In this document: in pieces, positions 1-9,565 of the stretch
How positions within the stretch are numbered: the stretch's first letter is position 1
How the letters are laid out: every line of letters begins with the position of its first letter
DNA from: JAIQFL01 sp035501495
GTDB taxonomy: Bacteria > Acidobacteriota > Terriglobia > Bryobacterales > Bryobacteraceae
DNA length: 64,000 bases
Assembly (NCBI GenBank): GCA_035501495.1
Contig: DATJWB010000264.1
Span: forward strand, 110,538 to 174,537
Direction of reading: 5' to 3'
The notes under the pieces: generated by a model
What the model saw: the letters and a program-made list of their open reading frames with translations, nothing else
Told to the model about the DNA's origin: nothing
The model's database searches: none
Program-made: the position numbers and the translations under genes

Positions 1-18
1 TGTCATGGTACTTGACAA

Positions 19-51
19 TGAGTGCCTCCGCCACATAAGCATTCCTGCCTC
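19..51. repeat. Interspersed GC-rich repeat, copy A (degenerate)
   Basis: This stretch contains GAGTGCCTCCGCCAC followed by AAGCATTCCTGCCTCC. The first part is the reverse complement of the repeat arm seen at 18802. The second matches, in inverse orientation, the copy inside the lipB 3' end near 34600. It lies in the leader of the first TonB receptor gene. The rest of positions 1-198 holds no gene I can support. Confidence 0.5.
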
Positions 52-198
52 CTCGTCATAGCAAATTTTGATTTGACTCACACTCCCGCATCCCGTACAC
101 TGCTTCAAATACCTGAGTAGCTATCATTCCGTCTCTCCGCCGAGACCTGCGCTTCCCAGTAGACGCGATCGTCCATCTACCTGACCGGAGGGGTTTCA

Positions 199-3100
199 AT
201 GAAAAAAATATTCCTGACGCTCGTACTGTCTGTTGTGCCGCTTGCCGCGCAAACCAGTTCCCTGCAAGGCCTGATCACCGATGTTTCCGGGGCCGCGGTG
301 CCCGACGCCATCGTCACGGCGAAGAACGGCAGCACGTCCGCCGAGCGCAAAACCCTGGCCAGCGCCGTCGGTGAATACAGCCTCCTGCAATTGCCTCCCG
401 GAAGTTACGTCATTACCGTCGAAAAGCCGGGATTCAAGACGCACCGCGGCGAGATCGTCCTCCAGGTCAACACTCCCGCCACCATCAACGTCGAACTCGA
501 AGTCGGCCAGGTGACCGGCGTAGTGAACGTCAATGCCGAAATCTCTACCGTGAACACCGAGAACGCCGCCGTCGGAAGCCCCTTCACCGAAACCCAGGTC
601 AAACAGATTCCTCTGCAGACGCGCAACGTCGTGGACCTCCTCAGCATCCAGCCCGGCGTCGCGCCCACCGGACAGGTGAGCGGCGCGCGTCCCGATCAGA
701 ACAACGTCCTGCTCGACGGCGTGGATGTCAACGACAACCAGGGCGCCAACGGCTTCAACTCCGTGCTCCCGGTCCCGCTCGATTCCGTCCAGGAATTCCG
801 CACCACCATCACCGGCTTCAGCGCCGATATGGGCCGCTCCTCCGGCGGCCAGGTCTCCGTGATCACCAAGAGCGGCTCCAACAGCTTCCACGGCTCGCTC
901 TACGAGTTCAATCGCAACACCTACACTGAGGCCAACGATTGGTTCAGCAACCGAGCCGGCGTGCCCCGCAGCGCCCTCATCCGCAACCAGTACGGCGGAT
1001 CTCTCGGCGGCCCCGTTCTGAAAAACCGCGTCTTCTTCTTCTTCAACTATGAAGGCCGCAAAGACCGCAGCGCGGTCGCGGTCGCCCGCACCGTTCCGAC
1101 CGACAGCTTCCGCCAGGGCAACGTGCAGGTACAACTGAAGGACGGCCGCGTCGTGACCCTCAGCCCCTCAGACGTCGCCGCCATCGATCCCCTGCACCTC
1201 GGCTCCAGCTCGTACATCCTGAACCTCCTCAAGCAGTATCCCGAGGGCAACGACCCGCTCAGCAGTCCCGACAAGGGTCTCAACTTCAGCAACCTCCGAT
1301 TCAACGCTCCGCAAAAACTCGACAACCACGCCATGGTCGGGCGCATGGACTACAATCTCGACTCCGCCGGCAAGCACACCCTCATGCTGCGCGGCACGCT
1401 CAACGGCGCCGCGCAGGACTCCAGCACCAACCTCGCCCAGATGCCCGGGCAGGCCGCCGCGCAACGCGTGCTCGATAACTCGCGCGGCCTCTCGGGGCGC
1501 TACACCGGCGTGCTCTCGCCACACGCCGTGAACGTCCTCACCTATGGCTACACGCGGCTGGGCTCGCAGAGCACCGGCAACGAAACCGTGGTCCCCAGCT
1601 TCTACATCGCGAACCTGGTCCCGACCGCGCGGCCCTCGGTGCGCATCGCTCCGGTCCACAATATCGCCGACGACTTCAACTGGACCAAGGGCCGCCATAA
1701 CGCGCAATTCGGCATCAACTTCCGCATCAACACCAACGACCGCCAGTCGTTCAACAACGTGGCGAACTACAGCTTCGCCCGCAATACTCTCCTCGGCCTC
1801 GGCGCCGATATCGATGCCGACGTGCTCGCCTATCTCCAGCCCCTCTACGGCAGCAATATCGCGCTGTCGTCCGGCACCAACGTCACCAACGCCTTCGGTG
1901 CGCTGTTGGGCCTCATCAATCAATACGGCGCTACCTACAACTCCACTGTGCAGGGCACGATCATTCCCTTCGGCAGCCCCGTGACGACCAATTTCGCTTC
2001 CCGCGAGTACGAGGAATATGCGATGGACACCTTCCGCTGGAAACGCAACCTGACCCTCACTTACGGCCTCCGTTATTCGTTGTTCGGCGTTCCGTATGAG
2101 CAGACCGGCAACGAGGTGGTGCCGCAGAATTCCCTGAGCGAGTTTTTTGCCGAGCGGGTCGGCGGACAGGCATTGGGGATCCCGGGATACGCGCTGTCGA
2201 ACGCCCTGATCACCTATCAGGCGGGCGGGCCCGTGAACAACTCAAAGGGATATTATCCTCTCGACAAGCACGATTTCGCGCCCCGCGTCTCCCTGGCCTA
2301 CAGTCCCGAAGGCGATTCCTTCCTCGCCAAACTCGCCGGCAAAGGCAGCGTGATTCGCGCCGGCGCCGGCATGATCTACGACCACTACGGCAGCGCCATG
2401 GCGGCTGCCTTCGCCTCCTCCGGCTCTCCTGGACTGGCTACCGTTGTGGCCCAGCCCGTGAATACCAATTTCACCACCGGCTTCCGCTACAACGGCGGCG
2501 CCTTGCCGACGCTCCCCACCGTCGCCGCGGGCGCGTTCCCGTTCACCCCCGCCACGATCCAGGGCGGATTCACCACTTTCAGCGGTGTGGCGAGCGACCT
2601 CAAGGCTCCCTACGAGTACGTGCTCAACGCCGCCTATGCGCGCCCCATCAGCCACCAGATGACCCTCGAGATCGGCTACGTCGGCCGCCTCGGACATCGC
2701 GGCATCGTCATCCAGGACTTCGGACAGCCGCTGACGCTCTTCAAGGACAGCAAGTCGGCACAAACCTGGGCGCAGGCCGGAACCGTGCTCGCCAACCTCT
2801 ACAACTCCGGCCTCACAGCCGCTCAGGTGAAGGCGAATCCCAACCTGGTGCCCGCCCAGCCGTTCTACGAGGACATCTATCCCGGCGCCAAGAACCTGTA
2901 CATCAACGGCAGCGCCACCGCCAACTTCTTTTACGACGCTTACGGCAATTACTCCGGCAGCTATCTCGACACCATGAACGACATGGACCGCATCCGCCAG
3001 TCGAACGGCGGCTGCATCTCCGTCTTCGGCTGCAATACCTTCTTCCCCCTGCAGAACTCCGGCCTCGAAGCGTTCGTCAATGCCGGCAAATCCGCGTACC

Positions 3101-3858
3101 ACGCCATGACCATCGTGCTGCGCCGCCCGGTCACCCACGGATGGGGCTACGACTTCAACTACACGCTTTCGCACTCCATCGATAACGGCTCGCAATCCGA
3201 GACCGCCAGCCAGAACGGCAGCCTCACCGGCGCGCTGCAGGACGCTTTCAACCCCAACGCCTTCCGCGGCCCGTCCGACTTCGACATACGCCACCTCATC
3301 ACCGCCGATGCCGTCGTCGAACTGCCGTTCGGCAAGGGCAAGACGTTCTTCGGATCGGCCTCCAAATGGCTCGATTACGTGATCGGCGGCTGGCAGGTTA
3401 CCACCCTGATTTCCATCCGAACCGGAACCCCGCTCAACGTCCTCGACTCCGGCGTCTACAACGTGAATTACGAAACGTCCTCGTACTCCATCCTCGCGCC
3501 CGGCGCCGCCATGCCCGCAAATCACTTCGCGTTCGACAATAACGGCAATCCCAGCATCTTCACCACCACCAACGCGGTGAATGCCTTCGTCGGCTCCTAC
3601 CCCGGCGCGGTCGGCACCCGCGGCATCGTGCGCGGACCCGGCTTCTTCAACACCGATCTCGCGGTCGCCAAATTCTTCCGCCTGCCTTGGGAAGGCCACC
3701 GCGTGCAGGTCCGCGCCGAGGCGTTCAACGCCTTCAATCACGAGAATTTCGCCAACCCGAGCTCGCCCAGCCTGGCCAGCCCGACGACCTTCGGCGAAAT
3801 CACCTCGACTGCCGGCAATGCCCGGGTCATGCAGTTCGCGCTCCGCTACGAATTCTAA
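199..3858 (+). CDS. TonB-dependent receptor, Oar-like, with carboxypeptidase-regulatory domain
   Basis: This is an outer-membrane receptor of 1219 aa, expected to import a bulky substrate (often glycans or peptides) powered by TonB. A signal peptide covers about residues 1-19. A carboxypeptidase-regulatory-like beta-sandwich follows at about 20-105, then a plug domain at about 115-235 (VLLDGVDVNDNQG is typical), then a long beta-barrel ending in an aromatic residue (ALRYEF). The start is supported by GGAGGGG eight bases upstream. The very large size and the N-terminal sandwich are typical of Acidobacteria. The substrate cannot be read from the sequence; the next gene downstream is a secreted glycosidase-like protein, so a glycan is plausible but unproven. 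Confidence 0.93.
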   Translation: MKKIFLTLVLSVVPLAAQTSSLQGLITDVSGAAVPDAIVTAKNGSTSAERKTLASAVGEYSLLQLPPGSYVITVEKPGFKTHRGEIVLQVNTPATINVELEVGQVTGVVNVNAEISTVNTENAAVGSPFTETQVKQIPLQTRNVVDLLSIQPGVAPTGQVSGARPDQNNVLLDGVDVNDNQGANGFNSVLPVPLDSVQEFRTTITGFSADMGRSSGGQVSVITKSGSNSFHGSLYEFNRNTYTEANDWFSNRAGVPRSALIRNQYGGSLGGPVLKNRVFFFFNYEGRKDRSAVAVARTVPTDSFRQGNVQVQLKDGRVVTLSPSDVAAIDPLHLGSSSYILNLLKQYPEGNDPLSSPDKGLNFSNLRFNAPQKLDNHAMVGRMDYNLDSAGKHTLMLRGTLNGAAQDSSTNLAQMPGQAAAQRVLDNSRGLSGRYTGVLSPHAVNVLTYGYTRLGSQSTGNETVVPSFYIANLVPTARPSVRIAPVHNIADDFNWTKGRHNAQFGINFRINTNDRQSFNNVANYSFARNTLLGLGADIDADVLAYLQPLYGSNIALSSGTNVTNAFGALLGLINQYGATYNSTVQGTIIPFGSPVTTNFASREYEEYAMDTFRWKRNLTLTYGLRYSLFGVPYEQTGNEVVPQNSLSEFFAERVGGQALGIPGYALSNALITYQAGGPVNNSKGYYPLDKHDFAPRVSLAYSPEGDSFLAKLAGKGSVIRAGAGMIYDHYGSAMAAAFASSGSPGLATVVAQPVNTNFTTGFRYNGGALPTLPTVAAGAFPFTPATIQGGFTTFSGVASDLKAPYEYVLNAAYARPISHQMTLEIGYVGRLGHRGIVIQDFGQPLTLFKDSKSAQTWAQAGTVLANLYNSGLTAAQVKANPNLVPAQPFYEDIYPGAKNLYINGSATANFFYDAYGNYSGSYLDTMNDMDRIRQSNGGCISVFGCNTFFPLQNSGLEAFVNAGKSAYHAMTIVLRRPVTHGWGYDFNYTLSHSIDNGSQSETASQNGSLTGALQDAFNPNAFRGPSDFDIRHLITADAVVELPFGKGKTFFGSASKWLDYVIGGWQVTTLISIRTGTPLNVLDSGVYNVNYETSSYSILAPGAAMPANHFAFDNNGNPSIFTTTNAVNAFVGSYPGAVGTRGIVRGPGFFNTDLAVAKFFRLPWEGHRVQVRAEAFNAFNHENFANPSSPSLASPTTFGEITSTAGNARVMQFALRYEF

Positions 3859-3862
3859 AGCC

Positions 3863-3884
3863 GTGGCACGAGTGCCCGCGCCAC
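3863..3884. repeat. Interspersed GC-rich repeat, copy B (palindromic form)
   Basis: A 22-base near-palindrome, with GTGGC at the left and GCCAC at the right end, begins five bases after the TonB receptor stop codon. Its reverse complement starts GTGGCGCGGGCACTC, identical over 15 bases to the arm at 18802. It could fold into a hairpin, but no T-run follows, so I do not call it a terminator. Confidence 0.6.
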
Positions 3885-3956
3885 GTCGTGCTGCTGTGCT
3901 CGCAAAGAACTTGCGAGAATTTCCGCCTCCGGCGCACTATCTCTCTCCAAGGTGGT

Positions 3957-5954
3957 ATGCGCCGCAGCAAGTTTTTCACTCTTCTTCTGGCCGTGGCATT
4001 ACAAGCGGCCCCCTCGCTCCAGGCCGCCGAAGCACGTATCGGCGGCTTCTATGCGGAGGCACCCGGACCCTGGCCCGAGATCCTCTCCGCCATCGGCCTT
4101 CAACCGCAAGCTCCTGGAGAATCGAGGGTTATTGTCACGCCACCCGGCGCCCCCGGCGGCGCGGAGTGGCCCGTACGCGTGGATTGCGGAGCCATCCTGG
4201 TCCTCCAGGGCGAATCTCCCCTCGCCGCCCAGTTCGGCATCCACCCTGGCAAGGCCACGGCGCGGGTAACCAGCGTCTCCGACGTCCACCAACCCGATCT
4301 GTCCATTGTCTGGGAGAAGCCTCTCGAGGTGCCCGTCTTTGAGCTGCCCCCTTCCACCCGTGTCTTCACCGGCGACCGTCGCACCCGCGCACCGCTGCTT
4401 GCCGGCTTTCGCCGTGGAACAGGCGCCGTGCTGTGGCTGGCGGTTCCGCCCGGCGATCAGGGGTACGAGCGCTTCCCCTACATCCTCCAGGCCCTCCACG
4501 ATCTGGGCCTCGAAGCCCCCTTCCGCTCTTCCCGCCTGTGGGCTTTTTTCGATTCCTCCTACCGTTTGCGCGTAGACCTGGAATACTTCGCCGCCCGCTG
4601 GCGCAAATCGGGCATCTCCGCGCTCCACGTCGCCGCCTGGCATTATTACGAGCCGGACACCGGGCGCGACCGGTACCTCGCCCGCCTGATCGAGGCCTGC
4701 CACCGCGAAGGCATCCTGGTGTATGCCTGGCTCGAACTGCCCCACGTCAGCGAGAAATTCTGGGCCGATCATCCCGAGTGGCGGGAAAAAACCGCCCTCC
4801 TCCAGGACGCCCAACTCGACTGGCGCAAACTGATGAACCTGACGAACCGCGACTGCTTCCGCGCCGTATCGGCGGGCGTGCGGCAGTTGGCCGGCCGGTT
4901 CGATTGGGATGGCATCAACCTTGCCGAGCTTTATTTCGAATCGCTCCAGGGCATCTCGAACCCCTCCCGATTTACGCCCATGAACGACGACGTGCGCGCG
5001 GAATTCCGGCGGGCCGCCGGTTTCGACCCTCTGGATCTGTTCCGCGCCCCCAACCCGCGGGTCCCGGCGCGCCCATTCCTGGATTTCCGCAGCGAGCTTG
5101 CCCGGCGCATGCAGGAAGAGTGGATCGCCGAACTGGAGTCCATTCGCCACGAGAAACCTCACCTCGACCTCGTCCTGACTCACGTGGACGACCGCTACGA
5201 CAGCGGTATGCGCGATGCCATCGGCGCCGACGCGGCCCGGGTCCTGCCGCTTCTTGACCGGCACGACGTCACCTTCCTGATCGAGGACCCCGCCACCGTC
5301 TGGCATCTGGGCCCGCAGCGCTATCACAACATCGCGGAGCAGTACGTCCCGTTGACCCCTCACCGCGAGGAACTGGCCATCGACCTGAATATCGTCAACC
5401 GGTACCAGAATGTCTATCCCACCCGGCAGCAGACGGGGACCGAGCTGTTTCAGCTGGTGCACAGCGCCGCCCTCAATTTCCAGCGGGTCGCGCTCTATTT
5501 CGAAAGTTCCCTCCTGCTTCCCGACCTGGACCTGCTGCCCTCGGCATCGTCTCCGGCGGCCACGCTGCACCGGTCGGGCTCGCAGATCATGGTGGATTCC
5601 GCGATCGGAGTGGGCTTGGCCTGGAAGGGGCCGGCGCTGGTAGACGGCCAGCCCTGGCCGGCCGCCGACGATGCGACAGTCTGGCTGCCGCCGGGCCCTC
5701 ACCGGATAGAGCCGGGGACGCAGCCGCCCGGCATGCGGCTCCTGCGTCTGAATGCCGCGTTGGAGGCCGCTCGCACGGCTGGCCCGGCGTCCCTGGAATT
5801 CTCCTATCGGAGCAGCGCCCGGACAATCGCTGTCCTGGATCGCCTCCCGCGCCGGATCCAGGTGGATGGAGTGGAATCGCCGCTCGAACGTGCCGGCCCG
5901 GCCACGATTTTTCTTCCCCGCGGACACCACTCCGTGACATTAGCCGCCGACTGA
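3957..5954 (+). CDS. Secreted TIM-barrel glycoside hydrolase-like protein
   Basis: The protein has 665 aa. The start at 3957 is chosen because AAGGTGG lies just upstream and a good signal peptide follows (MRRSKFFTLLLAVALQAA); the frame stays open further upstream but overlaps the preceding receptor gene. After an N-terminal domain of about 200 residues there is a region (about 210-480) resembling the family-10-like glycosidases (GHL10/DUF187 type): FDSSYRLRVDLEYFAARW, AWHYYEP, LVYAWLELPH and WDGINLAELYFES look like successive barrel strands. The C-terminal 150 residues look like a beta-sandwich. The exact reaction is unknown. The family placement rests on motif resemblance only. It may act on a glycan linked to the receptor upstream. 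Confidence 0.6.
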   Translation: MRRSKFFTLLLAVALQAAPSLQAAEARIGGFYAEAPGPWPEILSAIGLQPQAPGESRVIVTPPGAPGGAEWPVRVDCGAILVLQGESPLAAQFGIHPGKATARVTSVSDVHQPDLSIVWEKPLEVPVFELPPSTRVFTGDRRTRAPLLAGFRRGTGAVLWLAVPPGDQGYERFPYILQALHDLGLEAPFRSSRLWAFFDSSYRLRVDLEYFAARWRKSGISALHVAAWHYYEPDTGRDRYLARLIEACHREGILVYAWLELPHVSEKFWADHPEWREKTALLQDAQLDWRKLMNLTNRDCFRAVSAGVRQLAGRFDWDGINLAELYFESLQGISNPSRFTPMNDDVRAEFRRAAGFDPLDLFRAPNPRVPARPFLDFRSELARRMQEEWIAELESIRHEKPHLDLVLTHVDDRYDSGMRDAIGADAARVLPLLDRHDVTFLIEDPATVWHLGPQRYHNIAEQYVPLTPHREELAIDLNIVNRYQNVYPTRQQTGTELFQLVHSAALNFQRVALYFESSLLLPDLDLLPSASSPAATLHRSGSQIMVDSAIGVGLAWKGPALVDGQPWPAADDATVWLPPGPHRIEPGTQPPGMRLLRLNAALEAARTAGPASLEFSYRSSARTIAVLDRLPRRIQVDGVESPLERAGPATIFLPRGHHSVTLAAD

Positions 5955-5977
5955 GATAGGATTGACGGATAATAGTA

Positions 5978-6358
5978 ATGATGGATGTTGCGTTACAGGC
6001 TGGCGTTCCGGAGATCCCTGATAAGCTCTACTTCAAAATCGGCGAAGTGAGCGAACTGCTCGGCGTGGAGCCGTACGTCCTTCGGTATTGGGAGACCGAG
6101 TTCACGGTTCTCTCGCCCAAGAAGTCCGGCACCGGCCACCGCCTCTATCGCCGTAAAGACGTGGAACTGCTGCTGCGCATCAAGCACCTGCTGTACGAGA
6201 AGAAGTTCACCATCGAAGGCGCGCGCCTGGCCTTGCAGGCGGAAACCCGCGGACACAGACCGCGCAGCGGCCGGCGTCTCCAGCAGGAGCTTTTCTCCGA
6301 TGATCCCCTGCCGAACATTCGCCGGGAACTCGTGGAGATCCTGGAACTGCTGAAGTAG
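5978..6358 (+). CDS. MerR-family transcriptional regulator
   Basis: The protein has 126 aa and is cytoplasmic. Residues about 18-90 form a MerR-type winged helix-turn-helix: YFKIGEVSELLGVEPYVLR followed by YWETEF and GHRLYRRKDVELLLRI. There is no long C-terminal effector domain and no cysteine cluster, so it is a short MerR like those often found near ihf or DNA-metabolism genes rather than a metal sensor. The next ATG (5981) is also possible. It starts 23 bases after the glycosidase-like gene, so the two may be co-transcribed. Its target cannot be read from the sequence. Confidence 0.88.
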   Translation: MMDVALQAGVPEIPDKLYFKIGEVSELLGVEPYVLRYWETEFTVLSPKKSGTGHRLYRRKDVELLLRIKHLLYEKKFTIEGARLALQAETRGHRPRSGRRLQQELFSDDPLPNIRRELVEILELLK

Positions 6359-6368
6359 CTGCGTACCG

Positions 6369-7565
6369 CTACATGAAATTCCGCGTGTGCAGCGCAGACA
6401 TTTCTTCCGCGCCGGCGTCGCTGAAGCCCAGGTGCAACAGCCGCCTCTTGCGGCCGTTGTGCATCTCCTGAACGAGAGTGGAAACCGCGTCATGACCCGT
6501 TCCGATGTCCGCGCAGTCCCACGAGCCCGCGGCAAGCAGCACGAGCGCGTCGAATACCTCGGCATTCAAACCCGCCGTGTGACGAAGGCTTTCGTGCCTG
6601 CGCCGCACCGCGTTCATGAGCGTTTCTCGCATCCAGGGTTGGGCTTGCAGGTGCTCGCGGAGGTGCGCCATCCCGAATGCGACATGGCGGGCTTCGTCCT
6701 GCGCAGCCAGCCGGCACACCGCGGAGGTGACCGGATCCGGCGCGGATCGTTCGAGGAACCACAGCAGGTTCAGAAAGGTCCCTTCCCCCAGGACGGACAG
6801 CAAGAAAGAGGCAATCGCAAAGTTGGGCTCGTCCACCAGCGTCTGAAGAGATGCCTGGCCCCCCGCCGTGGACAGGCCAAGCTCTTTTCGCTTGAGCAAA
6901 GCCCGCCGTGTGAATACCTCGATATGGCGCGCTTCGTCGGCTGCCTGAATCGCAAGCAACTGCATCACTTCGCGGAAGTGGGGATGCAACTGGGCGACGA
7001 AACGGGCGGGCACCACCAACGCTGCGGTTTCGTTCTCGATCAGATAGGTCATCACCTGCACGATGGCATCTTCCACTTCGGCCGGCAGATCGAATTCCGC
7101 ATCCCATGGCACCGCGGTTGCCGGGTCCCACTGTGCCGCGGCCGCTTGTGCGTACATCCGCGCCACGTCCGCCGACCAGACCTCTGACTTGCGGTCGAGT
7201 TGAAACCGGAACTCCGGCGAGCCCGCCTCAACCAGCGCTCCCCGCCCGGCCAGACCCCATCGTTGTGGAGGGTGCTCCAACACCGCGTCCCGTACATGCG
7301 GGTCCGCCTGCCCCGCTCGCTCGGCTCCGGACCACCGCTGGCCCGCTGCAGGCCCGCGCATGATCCATGCGTGACCTGTTCCGTTGTTCTCCACCCACCG
7401 GAACTCGTGCCCCTCGGCACGGCACCAGGCCCGCAGATGAACCGCCAGATCCGGGGCGCGGCCGAAGACTGTGACTCCTTCCGCCGGCGGCGCCGCCCGC
7501 AGGGCCCGCTTCACCAGCAACGCCCCGCCGCGCTCAAACGCCAGGTCCGCCAGGTCTACGCGCAT
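6369..7565 (-). CDS. TusA-like domain fused to ferritin-like di-iron protein
   Basis: The protein has 398 aa. The start at 7565 overlaps the end of the upstream gene by ten bases, which suggests translational coupling. Residues 1-75 resemble the small sulfur-carrier fold TusA, but the active cysteine near the N-terminus is absent, so a carrier role is unlikely. Residues about 160-330 form a four-helix di-iron core: ligands are likely E179 (IENETAAL), E211 and H214 (DEARHIE), E261 (LGEGTF), and E291 and H294 (DEARHVA). Two ExxH pairs at this spacing are the hallmark of ferritin-like oxidases. It is the third gene of a cassette with an acyl-CoA dehydrogenase and a PhnD-like protein. Substrate unknown; the TusA resemblance is my inference. 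Confidence 0.7.
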   Translation of the reverse strand: MRVDLADLAFERGGALLVKRALRAAPPAEGVTVFGRAPDLAVHLRAWCRAEGHEFRWVENNGTGHAWIMRGPAAGQRWSGAERAGQADPHVRDAVLEHPPQRWGLAGRGALVEAGSPEFRFQLDRKSEVWSADVARMYAQAAAAQWDPATAVPWDAEFDLPAEVEDAIVQVMTYLIENETAALVVPARFVAQLHPHFREVMQLLAIQAADEARHIEVFTRRALLKRKELGLSTAGGQASLQTLVDEPNFAIASFLLSVLGEGTFLNLLWFLERSAPDPVTSAVCRLAAQDEARHVAFGMAHLREHLQAQPWMRETLMNAVRRRHESLRHTAGLNAEVFDALVLLAAGSWDCADIGTGHDAVSTLVQEMHNGRKRRLLHLGFSDAGAEEMSALHTRNFM

Positions 7566-8416
7566 CGCACTGCCACCGCTGCCACGAAATCCTCGACGTA
7601 CCCGAAGCGGTCTATCGCTCCCGAGAGGAGACCGTAGCCTTCGGTTCGCCCCGGAACCCAGCACTTCAGCCCCTCCAGATCCAGCAGCCGTCGTACATCG
7701 GGATCCTCATAAGACATGCCCAGCAGAAGTTCCCGGAAGCGTTCCACCGAAGCAGACATTCCGCCCCGCAACACCGTGAAGTTGCAGTGGTCATACGGTG
7801 GTGTGGTCGCGATCGTGCGGACCGAGCCTGCGGGGAGGGTTCCTTCCTGCGCGAACACGAGCAGGTTCGAATCAATCAGGCATGCCGCGTCGCAATCCCC
7901 ACGGAGCAGCGCGCGAACCGCGTCGCGTTCTCCACCGATATGGTCCCCATGCTTGCCTACGAGACGATCGAACGGCAGGACCTCGAAGTCGCGGTTGGGC
8001 TCCAGTCCCTGCTGCGCCAGAAAATAGAGCGGAATCAGGGTCGCCTGCGGCGAGTCGTTAGCGCCCACCGCGACGCGGCGACCCCTGAGATCTCCGACAC
8101 TGCGAACCGCGCCGCCTTCGCGCGTCACCACCACCGAGACGAGATCGCGATCCGTGTCGCGCATGCAAATCGCCTCGGCGTGTTGCTCGAGCCTGTCTGC
8201 GATTCGCTGCGTCTGCAGCCAGGCCAGCGGCGAGTTCCACGCCACGTGAATATAGCCCGTGGCCAGCGCTTCGACCTGCCGTTCGTAATTGGCAAAGAGA
8301 ACGTAATCGAATTCGAGCCCGTGCTGTTCGAAATACGTTTGGAAGCCGTCCCAAATGGTCACCACCTTCGGGTCGTATGCCACAGCTCCCAGCACCAGTG
8401 TATTCTGGGTCATCAT
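7556..8416 (-). CDS. PhnD-like substrate-binding protein without signal peptide
   Basis: The protein has 286 aa and resembles the PhnD/SsuA-type solute-binding fold: LVLGAVAYDPKVVTIWDGF, VEALATGYIHVAWNSPLAWL, SVGDLRGRRVAVGANDSPQAT and GDCDAACLIDSNLLVF are typical elements of phosphonate/phosphite-binding proteins. Unusually, it starts directly with the first beta strand and has no signal peptide or lipobox, and no ABC permease or ATPase genes lie nearby. It therefore probably works in the cytoplasm, perhaps as a ligand-binding or enzymatic protein rather than a transporter subunit. It lies 18 bases downstream of the acyl-CoA dehydrogenase and overlaps the di-iron gene. Confidence 0.75.
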   Translation of the reverse strand: MMTQNTLVLGAVAYDPKVVTIWDGFQTYFEQHGLEFDYVLFANYERQVEALATGYIHVAWNSPLAWLQTQRIADRLEQHAEAICMRDTDRDLVSVVVTREGGAVRSVGDLRGRRVAVGANDSPQATLIPLYFLAQQGLEPNRDFEVLPFDRLVGKHGDHIGGERDAVRALLRGDCDAACLIDSNLLVFAQEGTLPAGSVRTIATTPPYDHCNFTVLRGGMSASVERFRELLLGMSYEDPDVRRLLDLEGLKCWVPGRTEGYGLLSGAIDRFGYVEDFVAAVAVRCA

Positions 8417-8434
8417 GTTCAGCTCCTTTCAGAA

Positions 8435-9565
8435 TCAGAAGAGGGGCATCCCGCAAATGGCCTTTCCGATGAAGTCGTAGAGAATGTCGGTGGTCGGCGC
8501 CATCACGCCGGCCGCTCGCGCGTCCCGAAAGAACCTCTCCACCCCGACTTCTTTTCGGAAAGCGGCGCCGCCGCAGACCCTCATCGCCAGATCGAGCACT
8601 TCGTTCGCGCATTCGCCGGCCGCCGCCTTGCACTCCAGCACCCGTAACATCATGTCGGCACGTTTGGCGGCGATCGCCGCCAGCGTGTCGCCAAGCAGGG
8701 CATCCGAAACATCCGCCTTGACGCGCATGCGCGCCACGTAGTTTCGGATCGTGGGCAGGTCCGAAAGGGTCGTCCCGGTGTCGCTGTGGCGCGTGCGGGT
8801 GACGTGCGCTGCGGTCCGGCGAATCGCACCGCTCATCAGTCCGTTGGAACAGGCCGCACTCAAAACCGCAAACACAGGCAGCACGATGTTCATCATGACC
8901 TCGAACCCCTGGCCGTCGCCGCCCAGCATCGCCGACGGAGGAACCTCGACATCCGACGCCGACACGGGCGACGAGTCGTTGCCTCGAAGCCCCAGCCCTT
9001 CGAACGGGCCCGCCACCGTGAGTCCCGGGGCCGTCGCCGGAACCAGCCAGATCGTGCTCGCGCCCTCCGCTTCCAGCGGCTTCGACGACCATACGTAGGC
9101 CGTGGCGTGCGAGGCGGACGTGACCCAACTCTTGTCCGCCTTCAGGCGGATGTGCCCGTTGTGCCGGGTGGCTGCCCCGACAGGAGCCCAAAAGTGGCTC
9201 CGCGACCCCGCTTCACTGAATGCCAGCGTACTGAGGTGCGCGCCGGAAGCCGCAGCCGCCCGCTCCTCCTTCGATCCATGCGCCTCCAGAACCGCGGTCC
9301 CGCAGTAGTGCATCACCAATACCATGGCGGTTGACCCGCACTCTTCCGCCACCCGCCGTACAATGCCCGCGGCACCGGCCAGTCCGAGTGCAAGCCCGCC
9401 CGACTCCGCGCAGCTCAGCGCTCCCAACAGTCCGGCCGAAGCCAGGGCCTGGAGCGACTCCGTGGGGAAGGCGCCGTTCCGATCGACCGCGGCCGCGTTA
9501 GGGCCGATTGTCGTCGTGCACAGTCGCTCGAGCGTAGATTCGTAGGTTCCTGCGGTAGTGTTCAT
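8435..9565 (-). CDS. Acyl-CoA dehydrogenase family flavoprotein
   Basis: The protein has 376 aa, matching the family. The start at 9565 is preferred because AGGAGAG immediately precedes the ATG; an in-frame ATG at 9589 is possible. Recognisable parts are the helical N-terminal domain (LQALASAGLLGALS), the beta domain (LSTLAFSEAGSRSHFW, then LKADKSWVTSASHA) and the C-terminal helical FAD domain ending in DILYDFIGKAICG. The usual catalytic glutamate position cannot be assigned with confidence. The family also includes flavin monooxygenases such as DszC/SfnB relatives. It leads the cassette with the PhnD-like and di-iron proteins, which suggests an oxidative step on a small molecule rather than fatty acid beta-oxidation; that is inference. 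Confidence 0.85.
   Translation of the reverse strand: MNTTAGTYESTLERLCTTTIGPNAAAVDRNGAFPTESLQALASAGLLGALSCAESGGLALGLAGAAGIVRRVAEECGSTAMVLVMHYCGTAVLEAHGSKEERAAAASGAHLSTLAFSEAGSRSHFWAPVGAATRHNGHIRLKADKSWVTSASHATAYVWSSKPLEAEGASTIWLVPATAPGLTVAGPFEGLGLRGNDSSPVSASDVEVPPSAMLGGDGQGFEVMMNIVLPVFAVLSAACSNGLMSGAIRRTAAHVTRTRHSDTGTTLSDLPTIRNYVARMRVKADVSDALLGDTLAAIAAKRADMMLRVLECKAAAGECANEVLDLAMRVCGGAAFRKEVGVERFFRDARAAGVMAPTTDILYDFIGKAICGMPLF

Noticed and set aside
2242..3741. Long open frame of 499 codons on the minus strand within the first TonB receptor gene
   Set aside because: It is antisense to a clear receptor gene, and its composition (many Gly, Glu, Val, His in no domain order) is what high-GC antisense frames look like.
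3999..5930. Open frame of 643 codons on the minus strand opposite the glycosidase-like gene
   Set aside because: It mirrors the coding strand and shows no motif; the plus frame has signal peptide, ribosome site and barrel-like strands.
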